This document shows positions 17,974 to 27,321 of a DNA stretch of 58,804 bases, piece by piece; the stretch's first letter is position 1; every line of letters begins with the position of its first letter. The translations under genes and the position numbers were made by a program. The stretch comes from an uncultured Verrucomicrobiales bacterium (lineage in GTDB: Bacteria; Verrucomicrobiota; Verrucomicrobiia; Verrucomicrobiales; Akkermansiaceae): NCBI GenBank assembly GCA_905478925.1, contig CAJQKQ010000028.1, positions 1 through 58,804 of the forward strand. Direction: 5' to 3'. The notes under the pieces were generated by a model. The model had not been told where the DNA came from and ran no database searches. It saw only the letters and a list, made by a program, of their open reading frames with translations.

Positions 17974-18563
17974 AGACTTCACTCCTTTCCCTTTCCACAC
18001 GCTTGATCCTCGCATCCGCAGTCTGCGGGACGGCCTTCGCTGATTCACCGAAGAAGGCTCCCTTGGTGAAATACACGGGTCTCTGGACAAACAGCCCTTT
18101 TACCTCAAAGCCCCCCCCACTGCCGCCTGGCGAAGTGGTCAACCCACTGGATGATTTCACCCTCACCGGCATCGCCCCCGTTCCCGGAGGCTACCGAATC
18201 ACGATCATCAACAAGAAAAACCCGGAGCTAAAAAAAGTCATCGAACCCGGTGTGGCGGGCGAGTTCAAGGTCGTTTCCGTGAATCGGAACCCGGAAAAAA
18301 CACTCGGCACCACCGTCGTCCTCTCCTCTGGATCCATTCAGGGCACCGTCTCCTTCGAGCCCGATCTCATCACCCTAAAGGCCGCACCCGCGCCCCAGCG
18401 GCAGACCAATGCCAAGCTACCTCCCGGAATCACCCCCGCTATGGTAGGCAAAAAAAGCGGCACCCGAACAAACACCCGCAAGCCGCGCCCCCGTATCGTG
18501 CTGCCACCCACCCCCGCCAACAAAAAAACCAATAGCGGGCGCAGCAACAAGCCCCGCCGCTGA
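17970..18563 (+). CDS. Small periplasmic protein of the secretion operon, GspC/PilP-like position
   Basis: The ATG at 17970 begins a signal peptide (MKTSLLSLSTRLILASAVCGTAFA). The 197-residue product then has a proline-rich stretch, a beta-rich core (VNPLDDFTLTGIAPVPGGYRITIINKKNP) and a basic Pro/Arg/Lys tail. PilP and the GspC HR domain occupy the same place, just before the secretin, and have similar small beta domains around an FTLTGI-like strand. I infer an adaptor between inner-membrane platform and secretin; I cannot demonstrate homology by eye. Confidence 0.6.
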   Translation: MKTSLLSLSTRLILASAVCGTAFADSPKKAPLVKYTGLWTNSPFTSKPPPLPPGEVVNPLDDFTLTGIAPVPGGYRITIINKKNPELKKVIEPGVAGEFKVVSVNRNPEKTLGTTVVLSSGSIQGTVSFEPDLITLKAAPAPQRQTNAKLPPGITPAMVGKKSGTRTNTRKPRPRIVLPPTPANKKTNSGRSNKPRR

Positions 18564-18605
18564 TCCCATTCCCACCTGGAAAACTCCACTGCAAACTAGA
18601 ATATC

Positions 18606-21014
18606 ATGCGCATTTCCCCACTCACCTTGATCCCCATACTGGCTCTCCCGGCCTTCTCACAAAACGAGGAGATACCGGCCATTCCGGGAATCGCCCCACG
18701 GCCTGCTCCACCCGTTCCGGTGGCTGCAGAGCCTGCTCCTGCGAACGGAGCGAAATTCGGAGATACAATCATTAACGAGTCCATCGAAGAGCTGAAACTT
18801 TCCGGACAGGCACTTGCCGACCTCTACCGCCTCTACACAGGCCGTCGCGTAATCGTCTCTTCCGCCGCCAGCCAGGCGGAGTTCCAATTCATCCAGTTCG
18901 CATCTCCGCAGGATCCCCTCACTTACAAGGAGGCGGCAGAACTCCTAAAGAAGGCGGCAACCATCGAGAACTTCATCTTCGTTCCAGCTTCGGATCTCCC
19001 GAACGTCGACTATCTCACGCTCGCCACCGCCGGCGTAAAACCGGCAGGTATCGGGATTGGGGTTTACACGGAGAACGACACTCTCCCGAAAGGCGATGCC
19101 GTCATCTCCTACGTCATGAGCCTGAGCTACATCAAACCCGATGAAGCCGTCCGCACATTCACACAGATCGTCGGCCAGTTCGGCGCCTTCGGCTCCATCG
19201 CCCCCGTACCCAACGCCGCCTCCGTCGTCATCACGGAAAACACCTCCCTCATCCGCAAGCTCATCGACCTCAAGGCTCAGATCGACAAGCCATCCTCCCA
19301 GGTCGCCACCAGGTTCATCGACGTGAGATATGCGGATGTCACGGAACTGGCCGCCACACTCAACGAACTCCTCGGCCAGGCACAGGACTCCAACCTCACC
19401 GCCGGCGTCCAGCGCGCCCAGCAGAACCAGCCGACCCCCAACGGCGGCAACGTCGCAATCTCCATCGAAGGCGGAGCTGGGGCATCCGGCGAGACAACCC
19501 CCGTCCAGATCATCCCTGACGCCCGCACCAACCGCATCTTCGCGATGGGTCGACCGGTCGACCTCCTTTTCATTGAGGGTCTTGTCCGCGAGTTCGATAC
19601 CGAGTCCGACCAACGCAATTTCCTCCGCCGCAAGCTCAAGTTCCTCGCCGTCGCCGATTTCCTCCCCATCGCCGGGGATGCACTCACCCGCGCCTTCACC
19701 GGCACCGGCACAGCCGAAGCAGGCGCCCAGGCTTCGACAGGTGGGAACAACCGCCAGAACCAACGCCAGCAATCGAACGGCAATCTCTTCAACCGCGGTG
19801 GGAATCAAGGCAACACTTCCGGAAGAAACTCTGGGAGCGGCGGCTCCGGCGGCTCCAGCGGCAACTCCCTTGCCGATCCGCAAATTAATTCCGCACCAGA
19901 ATCCCTCCTTATCGGCCGCACTCTCCTCGTCGCCGACAACATCACCAACTCCATCGTGGTCCAAGGGCCGCCTTCCGGCGTTGAAATTATCGAGAGACTC
20001 CTCGATCAGGTCGATGTGAAGGCAGACCAAGTGATGATCTCCACCGTCTTCGGCCAACTCACGCTGGGAGACGAACTTTCGACCGGTGTTGACTGGATCA
20101 GGGCTTACCGGGGCAACGATAACGGAGGCATCGCCGGTTCAAACATCACCGGAGGCACCGCAAACAACTTCGATCCGGTCGACCTTATCTTACCTTACAC
20201 GGGATTGCTTGCGGGCACGGGCACGGGCACGTTCCCAAGCCAGACAGGTCTCTCGCTCTACGGGAAAATTGGAAGTTCTCTCTCTGCCTACGTGAACCTG
20301 CTCTCCGCTTCCTCCGATTTTACAGTGCTATCGAGACCCTCGATCTTTACCGCCAATAACCAGAAAGGCACGATTTCCTCAGGACGACGGATCGCCATCC
20401 CAACCAACTCGAACCAATTTGGAGGCGGCGGTGTTTCAACCAACATCGAATATCGCGATGTCGTTCTCAAGCTCGAGGTCATCCCGCTGGTCAACTCCGA
20501 AGACGAAATCACGCTCCAGATCGCCATTCTCAGCGATGACATCATCGGTGAATCGAACTTCATCGAGGGAATTGGCCGGGTTCCCATCATCGGCACCCGC
20601 GAACTCCTGACCACTGTCACGGTCCCAAACAACCAGACCATCGTGCTGGGCGGACTGATTACCACCAACGAAACCGAAACCGTATCAGGTATCCCTCTTC
20701 TCAGCGACATTCCCGGGCTCGGACGTCTATTCTCGACCACAACCGACAGCGTGGAACGCGATGAACTGATGATCTTCATCCAGCCTTCCATCGTCAATGG
20801 CGGCAACACGCTCGACCATGTCCAGACAGACATGGATTCGCGCTACAACGTCTCGGGATCGGTCCGCACCTTCGCAGACGGCGCCGTCCTGCCACCCCTA
20901 GATGACATCCAGGAAAAGGGTTCCCCACGCGGCAACACCCGCATCCCCGCCGCTGTCCCCGTTCAGGAGAAAGGCGACAACGCCTCATTCATCCGCCCCT
21001 TCCGCAGGCGCTGA
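18606..21014 (+). CDS. gspD: Type II secretion secretin GspD-like
   Basis: The 802-residue outer-membrane channel has a signal peptide (ISPLTLIPILALPAFS). An N0-like region (SGQALADLYRLYTGRRVIVSSAA) is followed by N-domains containing IKPDEAVRTFTQIVGQFG and IDVRYADVTELAATLNELLG, then a long Gly/Ser/Asn-rich linker (about residues 375-425). The secretin domain carries VLSRPSIFTANNQKGTI, VVLKLEVIPLV, VPNNQTIVLGGLI and GIPLLSDIPGLGRLF, all family hallmarks. It forms the multimeric outer-membrane gate. It is the last gene of the plus-strand block; the next genes are convergent. Confidence 0.95.
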   Translation: MRISPLTLIPILALPAFSQNEEIPAIPGIAPRPAPPVPVAAEPAPANGAKFGDTIINESIEELKLSGQALADLYRLYTGRRVIVSSAASQAEFQFIQFASPQDPLTYKEAAELLKKAATIENFIFVPASDLPNVDYLTLATAGVKPAGIGIGVYTENDTLPKGDAVISYVMSLSYIKPDEAVRTFTQIVGQFGAFGSIAPVPNAASVVITENTSLIRKLIDLKAQIDKPSSQVATRFIDVRYADVTELAATLNELLGQAQDSNLTAGVQRAQQNQPTPNGGNVAISIEGGAGASGETTPVQIIPDARTNRIFAMGRPVDLLFIEGLVREFDTESDQRNFLRRKLKFLAVADFLPIAGDALTRAFTGTGTAEAGAQASTGGNNRQNQRQQSNGNLFNRGGNQGNTSGRNSGSGGSGGSSGNSLADPQINSAPESLLIGRTLLVADNITNSIVVQGPPSGVEIIERLLDQVDVKADQVMISTVFGQLTLGDELSTGVDWIRAYRGNDNGGIAGSNITGGTANNFDPVDLILPYTGLLAGTGTGTFPSQTGLSLYGKIGSSLSAYVNLLSASSDFTVLSRPSIFTANNQKGTISSGRRIAIPTNSNQFGGGGVSTNIEYRDVVLKLEVIPLVNSEDEITLQIAILSDDIIGESNFIEGIGRVPIIGTRELLTTVTVPNNQTIVLGGLITTNETETVSGIPLLSDIPGLGRLFSTTTDSVERDELMIFIQPSIVNGGNTLDHVQTDMDSRYNVSGSVRTFADGAVLPPLDDIQEKGSPRGNTRIPAAVPVQEKGDNASFIRPFRRR

Positions 21015-21026
21015 TCGAACTTCCCG

Positions 21027-21902
21027 CTAATTCGACATCGGATACGTCTGGAAAATCATCCCAGGAGCCAGCAGGCAAAGGCTGGCCAGCACTTTCAGCG
21101 TACTACGGCGGAAGCGATTCCGTGTCTGGTTCAACACCTGCAGCAGGGCCGCACCGGTCAGTATCGCGTAGAAGAACGGCCGCACTGTCATCGAATCGTT
21201 CTGAACCGCGAACACAAGTGCGGCGGCACCGAGAAGTGTCAACGGCAGCGAAAGCACCAGTTCATCGATGGAAAACATATCGTCGTTGTCCGCTTTTTCG
21301 GAATGCTCCCACATGTCCGTCGCCGAGGATGCGAGGAGACATAGCACCGCAAAGCTAATGAACTCGCGGGAAAAAATTAACTGCTGGATCCCAAGGGTGG
21401 GGAGATAGACATGTGCCGCGAGCGCAGTCCCGAAGGCGAAGGCCGCCCCTCCGAGGGCGTGCCGTGCGTAAGGAACCTCGCCCTCCTCCTGTGTCGAGAA
21501 TAGCCAAAGCGCGAAATACCCGAGAACAAGAAGCGCCCCCACCAATAGGTAGTTGTAACCCGAAAGGGGAAATTTCAGCACGGTCAGGGCAAGCGCCGAA
21601 ACTCCGGTGCAAATCGCAAGTCGGCGCAGGGATAAGCGGTGGATCATCGCGAAGGATGAAACATCGCTGTGCATTGCCCCCGCCAACAATTTCGCGGCGA
21701 TCCTGATCGTCCATACGGCCAGGCCGAGCGCAACGTATGCCTCCCAAGGATGATAGTTCACCCGCCATGTCCGGGCAAAAAGGAAAAGCCACATCACCGC
21801 GATAAGCGGAGCATCCAGACCCAGCAGATTCAAATAGAGCCACCATGGCTTCCGTTCCTTCTCCACGGGGGGAATCTTTCCCACGCTACGCCAAGAACGC
21901 AA
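21027..21902 (-). CDS. Polytopic membrane protein of unknown function
   Basis: This 291-residue protein has about eight hydrophobic helices (for example PLIAVMWLFLFARTW, LVLGYFALWLF, ELVLSLPLTLLGAAALVFAV). A short acidic cytoplasmic loop (SSATDMWEHSEKADNDDMFS) lies near residue 200. I do not recognise a family; overall size and helix number are reminiscent of UbiA-like enzymes, but the two Asp-rich motifs of that family are missing. It starts four bases after the M48 protease stop, so it is probably the third gene of a lemA-protease operon. Confidence 0.65.
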   Translation of the reverse strand: MRSWRSVGKIPPVEKERKPWWLYLNLLGLDAPLIAVMWLFLFARTWRVNYHPWEAYVALGLAVWTIRIAAKLLAGAMHSDVSSFAMIHRLSLRRLAICTGVSALALTVLKFPLSGYNYLLVGALLVLGYFALWLFSTQEEGEVPYARHALGGAAFAFGTALAAHVYLPTLGIQQLIFSREFISFAVLCLLASSATDMWEHSEKADNDDMFSIDELVLSLPLTLLGAAALVFAVQNDSMTVRPFFYAILTGAALLQVLNQTRNRFRRSTLKVLASLCLLAPGMIFQTYPMSN

Positions 21903-21905
21903 GCC

Positions 21906-23813
21906 CTACTGAAGCGCTTTCCGAACAAGTGGTGGAACCGGAGCACCGATCGCCTCCGCCGTCGCACGCAGCAACTCGAGTTCAGAGTCTACGATCTTAC
22001 TATCATCGGTGACCACCAAGCCACACAAGCGCAGGATCTGCTGCTTTACGAGAGGTGTGGCAGCATCCATCTCCAACAGCGCGGAGGCCACATCCTGAAG
22101 ACCGCTCTCAACCCGGGGCAGATCCCTGCCGGTGTGTTCGACGTACTCCGCAGCCGCCGCATCAAGCGAATGTCCGCCACCCGCCAGCGAAGCGAACATT
22201 CCAACAAGCCGCGCCACTTCCATCTCAAGAGACGCAATTTTGCGAAATCTCATCGCTGGCACAGGTTTCAGACCCAAGCCGATACAGACATGCCGCTCGA
22301 TGACTTTCTGAAGCATGAACTCGAACAGATTCACCTCACCGTCCGCCTCTATCAGCGCCTGGCTGGCTTTGACGAAATCCTCCGCCTCGGCACGGCTCAT
22401 CTTTCTCAGCCACGAAAGAGAAAGATCCACCAATGCCAGCTTCTTGGAAGACGAGTATTCCTCAAGATCCATGCTCCAACCGATTACCTGGTCAATCGTA
22501 TCTCCATCGGAACCATGTGCCGCCATAATCCCTTCGGCCATCTTTCGGCCATCCGAATCGGAAGCGACCAGTAGGCCTAGCAACAGGGCTTTCGCTCCCT
22601 GTTTTGAAAATGACGTAACTTTTCCCGACCGCAGTTCCTCGCGAATCATCGCCCCAACATGAGTATCGAGCCGCACGCTCTCTCCCAACGAATCCAGCCT
22701 GTCGGTGGAATCCACCTGCTCAAGCGAACCGGAGAAACCCATAGCTCCTGAGAACTCGGCAGGCGCGACCGGATCCGCCTTACCCTTCAGCATCCCGCCA
22801 TTCCAGCGCGGATCGATCGCAAGGATCCGCTTATCCAGCGGAGGATGGGTCGCCATCAGCGAAGTCAGGCCGCTGCTGGCAAAGAACATATGCCTCGCCT
22901 CCATCGCCTTGGGAGATGTGATCCGCCCGTGGTCAGAAAAACCGCCGATCTTCTTCAACGCCCCCGAAATCCCATCCGGATTGCGCGTAAACTGCACTGC
23001 AGAGGCATCCGCAAGGTATTCACGCTGCCGTGAGATCGCCGCCTGAAGCATCCTTGCAAACAGCACTCCCGCCGAACCCACCAGCCAGACCACAAGCCCC
23101 GCGAGCATGATCGCGATCACAATCCCGTTGCCCTTGGAATTCCGCGAGGAACCCCGCATGAACCGGAACGATTCAATCATCACCCGCCCCAGCATAGAGA
23201 GCATCACCAAACCGAAGATCCAGCCCATCAGCCGCACGTTCAGTTTCATATCGCCGTTGAGTATGTGGCTGAACTCATGCGCCACCACACCCTGGAGCTC
23301 CGAACGCGTCAACCGATCGATGGTTCCCCTCGTAACCCCCACCACCGCATTCGTCGGATCGGTTCCGGCGGCAAAGGCGTTGATCCCCTGCTCCTCATCC
23401 ATGATCCACACCCCTGGAACCGGCAACCCAGAGGCGATCGCCATTTCCTCGACGACATTCAGCAAACGCCGCTCCGAAAGGTCGGTCGTTGTTGGCTCCA
23501 CCGGCCTCCCGCCCAAGCCCTGCGCCACAACCTTTCCGCCGGCGGAAAGCTGCGCTAACTTCGACCAGCTTCCGATCATGATCACCCCGCCGACAATGGT
23601 GGAAATCCAGAACGCACGCTCACTGTCCCACCAACTGAGCTGCCCCAATTCCGTCACTTGGTAAACCCCCTCGGGATTCGATGTGTTAAACAGCAACCCG
23701 AAGGTGACGAGAAGATACATCACCACGATGACGCCCAGCACAGAAAGGCCGAACCACCAGACGAGCGTGCGGCTCGATCTTCTCGCACGCTCCTGTGCCT
23801 CGAAAAAATTCAT
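21906..23813 (-). CDS. M48 (HtpX-like) zinc metalloprotease with extended C-terminus
   Basis: The 635-residue protein has two N-terminal membrane helices (LVWWFGLSVLGVIVVMYLLV and a second near residue 50). The zinc motif HEFSH (His179) lies in VVAHEFSHILNGDMKLN, two more membrane helices follow, and the third-ligand region is RQREYLADASAVQFT. This is the HtpX/Ste24-like core. HtpX itself is about 290 residues, so the C-terminal roughly 300 residues are additional; they are soluble and helical and not a domain I recognise. It probably cleaves membrane proteins in envelope quality control. lemA lies 21 bases upstream, a common pairing. Confidence 0.9.
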   Translation of the reverse strand: MNFFEAQERARRSSRTLVWWFGLSVLGVIVVMYLLVTFGLLFNTSNPEGVYQVTELGQLSWWDSERAFWISTIVGGVIMIGSWSKLAQLSAGGKVVAQGLGGRPVEPTTTDLSERRLLNVVEEMAIASGLPVPGVWIMDEEQGINAFAAGTDPTNAVVGVTRGTIDRLTRSELQGVVAHEFSHILNGDMKLNVRLMGWIFGLVMLSMLGRVMIESFRFMRGSSRNSKGNGIVIAIMLAGLVVWLVGSAGVLFARMLQAAISRQREYLADASAVQFTRNPDGISGALKKIGGFSDHGRITSPKAMEARHMFFASSGLTSLMATHPPLDKRILAIDPRWNGGMLKGKADPVAPAEFSGAMGFSGSLEQVDSTDRLDSLGESVRLDTHVGAMIREELRSGKVTSFSKQGAKALLLGLLVASDSDGRKMAEGIMAAHGSDGDTIDQVIGWSMDLEEYSSSKKLALVDLSLSWLRKMSRAEAEDFVKASQALIEADGEVNLFEFMLQKVIERHVCIGLGLKPVPAMRFRKIASLEMEVARLVGMFASLAGGGHSLDAAAAEYVEHTGRDLPRVESGLQDVASALLEMDAATPLVKQQILRLCGLVVTDDSKIVDSELELLRATAEAIGAPVPPLVRKALQ

Positions 23814-23834
23814 CTACGTAAAACTCAGGCAGGA

Positions 23835-24443
23835 TCAGAACTGAACCTTGGGAGCGTCCCGCTCCGCCTCCACATCGATCTCGAAAAGGGCGGCCTTGGT
23901 GAAGCCGAACATACCGGCCACCATGTTGTTTGGGAAAACCTCACGCTTGTTGTTGAAAGCCAGCACCGAGTCGTTGTAGGCCTGCCTTGAGAACGCCACC
24001 TTGTTCTCAGTCGTCGTCAGTTCCTCGCTGAGCTGCATCATGTTCTGGTTCGCCTTGAGATCCGGGTAGGCCTCCGCCACGGCAAACAGCCGACCAAGGA
24101 CACCGCCCAAGCCTGCCTCCGCCTTGCCGAGTTGGGCGAGCGTGGCCGGATCTCCGGGATTCGCCGCCGCCGCCTGGCGTGCACTCTCGGCGCCATTCCT
24201 TGCAGAGATCACAGCCTCAAGCGTCTCACGCTCATGGCTCATGTATGCCTTCGCTGTCTCGACAAGATTCGGGATCAGATCATGCCTCCGTTTCAACTGC
24301 ACGTCGATCTGCGAAAACGAGTTCTTGTAGAAATTCCGCAGCTTCACGAGGCCGTTGTAAACGCCCATCGCGAAAAGCCCGATCAGAGCAACAAGACCGA
24401 TGACAACAACCAACCCGACCAATCCTACAGCTCCAGTTCCCAT
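23835..24443 (-). CDS. lemA: LemA family protein
   Basis: The ATG at 24443 gives 202 residues with an N-terminal membrane helix (VGLVGLVVVIGLVALIGLFAMGVYN). The long helical LemA domain follows: KNSFSQIDVQLKRRHDLIPNLVETAKAYMSHE and the C-terminal FPNNMVAGMFGF segment are characteristic. The longer frame from 24530 is not preferred. LemA proteins are membrane-anchored with unknown biochemical role and are frequently encoded beside M48 proteases, as here, suggesting a joint role in membrane protein turnover. Confidence 0.93.
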   Translation of the reverse strand: MGTGAVGLVGLVVVIGLVALIGLFAMGVYNGLVKLRNFYKNSFSQIDVQLKRRHDLIPNLVETAKAYMSHERETLEAVISARNGAESARQAAAANPGDPATLAQLGKAEAGLGGVLGRLFAVAEAYPDLKANQNMMQLSEELTTTENKVAFSRQAYNDSVLAFNNKREVFPNNMVAGMFGFTKAALFEIDVEAERDAPKVQF

Positions 24444-24496
24444 AATGGATATCCTAAGTGCCGACGGCTTGCCATTGCCACTCCAAAAACGAATCG

Positions 24497-25870
24497 TCAG
24501 TTCCCGCGACCACGGCCACGGCCGCCCCACATGGATTTTCCACTCAGCAGGCGCTCCTTCATATCGTCCGATATCGAGGTGTTTTCATTGATATACTCGG
24601 TGGCTCCGGCCTTGTCTTCCTGCATCCAGCGGGCTGCAACAACCCCCGTCGCACGGTTCCTATCGCCCTCATCGGTGATCATACCGGCCACCTCCGCCAG
24701 TTCCGCCGGGGGCGAATTCCTGTTGCTCCAGACATAGGTTTCCGCGGCGCGGTCCTTCACCTCCGGAGACGATTGGCTTTTGATGAAATCCAAGGCCGCC
24801 TCACTATCTGATGCCGCCCAAATCGGCATAACCTGGCGCATGGAATCGCGCTTGGCGTCGTCGTCGCTCAGGCTGTTGAGCCAATCCATGGATCCACGCA
24901 CATCGGAGCGGGCGTAGTTCTTCGCCACCGTTGGCACCGCATCACGGATCGCATCCGCGTCAGTCATCTTTCCGATCTCGGCGGCGGCAAGCTCCGGGCG
25001 GCTCTGGGCAAGCCCCTCGATCGCCGCTGAAATCGCCGCAGCACGCTGTTCATCCGGAAGTCCGTTCGCCCATGCCTGTGCCTCGGAAAAATCCTTCGCT
25101 CCCCACTGCTTGGCGATAGTTTCGTAAGCGCCCTTCTGCGCGTCCGCATCCATACTTCCGACCATTTCCGCAGCCTTCGAGGGGTCAGTCTTCGCCAACT
25201 GCGAGATCACCGAAGTCATCGCTGAACCGCTTTTGGTTTTTAAACCGGCGGCCCATTCCATCGCAGCCGTCGGATCCTGCTTCGCCCACTCGCCGGCAAT
25301 GATCTCGCCCGGCCCCTGAGCACCCATGCCGCCCCTACCGCGCCCACCCATCATGTTCATCATCGCGAACTGGGACGGATTCTCGGTGTAATATTTCGCC
25401 GCGTTCACCGGATCGGTGCTCGCCCAACCCTGAAGAACCGTCGGCCTGACGAATGCCCCGGCAAAGCCCATGGAGTCGGTGAACCCCATCGCCGCAGTCG
25501 GATCGACTTCCGACCATTTCCCGAAAAGGAGAACGGAAGCAAGGATGCGCTCATTGAACGGCAAGGCATCGAGCTTTTCCGCTTCCGCAGCGAACTCGTC
25601 CGGCCCGAGGTTCGAATACAGGTCAAGCAAGGCCTGAACCCGGCTGGTTTGACCCGGCCTGTTGTAGATTTCCTCAAGGCTCCTGATCTTCCGATCTCTG
25701 CCTCTCTCCCCTGCCTGACTCGATCCCATACGCTCTCCGGCGCGTGTCCGCAGGTTCACATCTTCCGCAGAATTCCCTGCCTGGGAATCATCTCCGGACT
25801 TGCCCACCCCGAAGCCCACACCCAGCCCGATCGCCAACGCCACACCTGGTATCAATATATTCGTTTTCAT
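24497..25870 (-). CDS. Secreted or anchored helical-repeat protein of unknown function
   Basis: The ATG at 25870 (MKTNILIPGVALAIGLGVGFGVG) gives a signal or anchor segment and 457 residues; the frame open to 26032 runs through the rpsI terminator and is not preferred. The body is a series of about 35-residue helical units that repeat the pattern W....DP..A..W...L: WSEVDPTAAMGF, WASTDPVNAAKYY, WAKQDPTAAMEWA, LAKTDPSKAAEMV, WANGLPDEQRAAA, YARSDVRGSMDWL. A Gly/Arg-rich insert (MNMMGGRGRGGMGA) and a matching tail (MWGGRGRGRGN) stand out. The repeats look like a scaffold solenoid. It ends 53 bases before lemA. Confidence 0.7.
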   Translation of the reverse strand: MKTNILIPGVALAIGLGVGFGVGKSGDDSQAGNSAEDVNLRTRAGERMGSSQAGERGRDRKIRSLEEIYNRPGQTSRVQALLDLYSNLGPDEFAAEAEKLDALPFNERILASVLLFGKWSEVDPTAAMGFTDSMGFAGAFVRPTVLQGWASTDPVNAAKYYTENPSQFAMMNMMGGRGRGGMGAQGPGEIIAGEWAKQDPTAAMEWAAGLKTKSGSAMTSVISQLAKTDPSKAAEMVGSMDADAQKGAYETIAKQWGAKDFSEAQAWANGLPDEQRAAAISAAIEGLAQSRPELAAAEIGKMTDADAIRDAVPTVAKNYARSDVRGSMDWLNSLSDDDAKRDSMRQVMPIWAASDSEAALDFIKSQSSPEVKDRAAETYVWSNRNSPPAELAEVAGMITDEGDRNRATGVVAARWMQEDKAGATEYINENTSISDDMKERLLSGKSMWGGRGRGRGN

Positions 25871-25945
25871 ATTTTTATAATTTGGAAGCATCCGGAAAAC
25901 CCCGCCCGGCTCTACAAGTTGCGCGAGATCCGAAAAAATGTGCAT

Positions 25946-25976
25946 AAAAAAACCGCTCCTGACGGAGCGGCTTTTT
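25946..25976 (-). terminator. Terminator of the rplM-rpsI operon
   Basis: A 7-bp stem (ccgctcc / ggagcgg, 25953-25959 and 25964-25970) with a tgac loop has A-runs on its left and T-runs on its right. It can thus terminate in both directions. It lies 28 bases after the rpsI stop. Confidence 0.85.
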
Positions 25977-25997
25977 GAAAGTGAATCCGAAACGCGA

Positions 25998-26393
25998 TCA
26001 GCGCTTGGAGAACTGGAAGCGAGCACGTGCACCGGGTTGACCGGGCTTCTTGCGTTCCTTCATCCGCGGGTCGCGAGTGAGGAAGCCTTCTGGCTTGATC
26101 AGCTTGCGATTCTCCGGGTCGAACAGGGTCAGCGTACGGGAAATCGCGTGGCGGATTGCTATCGCTTGAGCGTGCTTGCCTCCGCCCTTAACGAGCGCCT
26201 TGACGTCGAACTTGTTGACCATGTTCACGGTCTGGAAAGGGGCGATGACGGAGTTCTGGAGATCGATGGTAGGGAGGTAATCCTCAAAGGAAAGACCGTT
26301 GATGGTCATTTCCCCGGTTCCTTCGGAGACCCAGACGTGTGCGACTGCAGTCTTGCGGCGTCCGGTTGCGCTTTTGGTTTCGGTGGCTGGCAT
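25998..26393 (-). CDS. rpsI: 30S ribosomal protein S9
   Basis: This 131-residue protein has the S9 features: TGRRKTAVAHVWVSEGTGEMTINGL near the N-terminus, GGGKHAQAIAIRHAISRTL in the middle, and the basic tail RDPRMKERKKPGQPGARARFQFSKR that reaches the P-site tRNA. It lies 25 bases after rplM, the usual bacterial pair, and is followed by a strong terminator. Confidence 0.98.
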   Translation of the reverse strand: MPATETKSATGRRKTAVAHVWVSEGTGEMTINGLSFEDYLPTIDLQNSVIAPFQTVNMVNKFDVKALVKGGGKHAQAIAIRHAISRTLTLFDPENRKLIKPEGFLTRDPRMKERKKPGQPGARARFQFSKR

Positions 26394-26418
26394 GGTGTTG
26401 GGATGAAAAGTTTAGTGA

Positions 26419-26850
26419 TCAGCGAATTTCGTAGACGGACGGCTCCTGAGCCTCGTGCGGGTGGGCTTCACCTGCGTATACCTTGAGCTTGCCGAACTGG
26501 GCGCGGCCGAGGCGGGTCTTGGGAATCATTCCCCAAACTGCGCGCTCTACGAGCAGAACCGGACGGCGCTGACGGAGCTTCTGCGGGGTCTCGACCTTCT
26601 TGCCGCCGACATAGCCGGAGAAACGGGTGTAGATCTTGTCGGTCTCTTTGGTGCCGGTAAGGACACACTGGTCGGAGTTGATCACAACGACGAAATCGCC
26701 GGTGTCAACGTGGCTGGTGAAAGTTGGCTTGTGCTTGCCACGGAGCAGGCGTGCGGCCTCCACGGCAATTTGGCCGAGGACTTTGCCTTTCGCGTCAATC
26801 ACATACCATTTGCGATCAACTTCATGTGACTTAGCGGAAAATGTCTTCAT
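26419..26850 (-). CDS. rplM: 50S ribosomal protein L13
   Basis: The ATG at 26850 gives the normal start MKTFSAKSHEVDRKWYVIDAKGKVLGQIA; the frame open to 26937 is upstream sequence. L13 motifs include DTGDFVVVINSDQ, GKKVETPQKLRQRRP and VWGMIPKTRLGR. At 143 residues it is standard length. It heads the rplM-rpsI operon. No leader-peptide or regulatory stem was identified between the start and the inverted-repeat element beginning upstream at 27263. Confidence 0.98.
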   Translation of the reverse strand: MKTFSAKSHEVDRKWYVIDAKGKVLGQIAVEAARLLRGKHKPTFTSHVDTGDFVVVINSDQCVLTGTKETDKIYTRFSGYVGGKKVETPQKLRQRRPVLLVERAVWGMIPKTRLGRAQFGKLKVYAGEAHPHEAQEPSVYEIR

Positions 26851-26988
26851 TTCAGTAGTAGGGAAATCCTGCGTAAAAGGTGCGAAGTTGCATGCTTCTC
26901 GAAGGGGCGCGAAAGCTAGGACAGCCAATGCAGGCATGTCAACCGGGAAATATTCTGAATCTCCGAAGTTTTTTGTCCGGCAAACGCC

Positions 26989-27263
26989 CTAGTGTTCTGA
27001 AAATCTTAACCTGATGGATGAGCGAAGGCGATTTTTCTCAAGAGCAAGGCGCAAGGAGGGAGTGAAAGCCACCATTCATGCCTCCGGAGGAGGAGGGCAC
27101 ACGCCGCTTGGCCGGAGAGGAGCGCAGGCAATCGAGATTCACGACTCGACGCGCAACGCAGCGATTGGGAAAAAGCCTCGAGCTTTCTCAACCTACGCGG
27201 CCACCGGAAGCCTTTTGACCTTAAAAATCCCCATCCGTCAGATTAAGGTTTTCAGGGCACTAG
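26989..27263. repeat. Long inverted-repeat (MITE-like) element between rplM and ychF
   Basis: Terminal arms of 32 bases (26989-27020 and 27232-27263) match each other in reverse complement at 27 positions; both ends begin ctagtg and the arms share ctgaaaa and cttaa blocks. The 211-base interior has no convincing gene. It is GA-rich at one side (caaggcgcaaggaggga). The length, long arms and intergenic placement resemble a non-autonomous mobile element. No clear target-site duplication was seen. Confidence 0.6.
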
Positions 27264-27321
27264 TATACACCACCATTTTTCTCTCGCCCAACGCACCCAC
27301 CCCGACCAATCTCCGCCCGCT

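Noticed and set aside
18945..20057. 370-codon minus-strand open frame opposite gspD
   Set aside because: Composition is Gly/Asp/Val-biased antisense of a coding strand; no motifs; gspD is certain.
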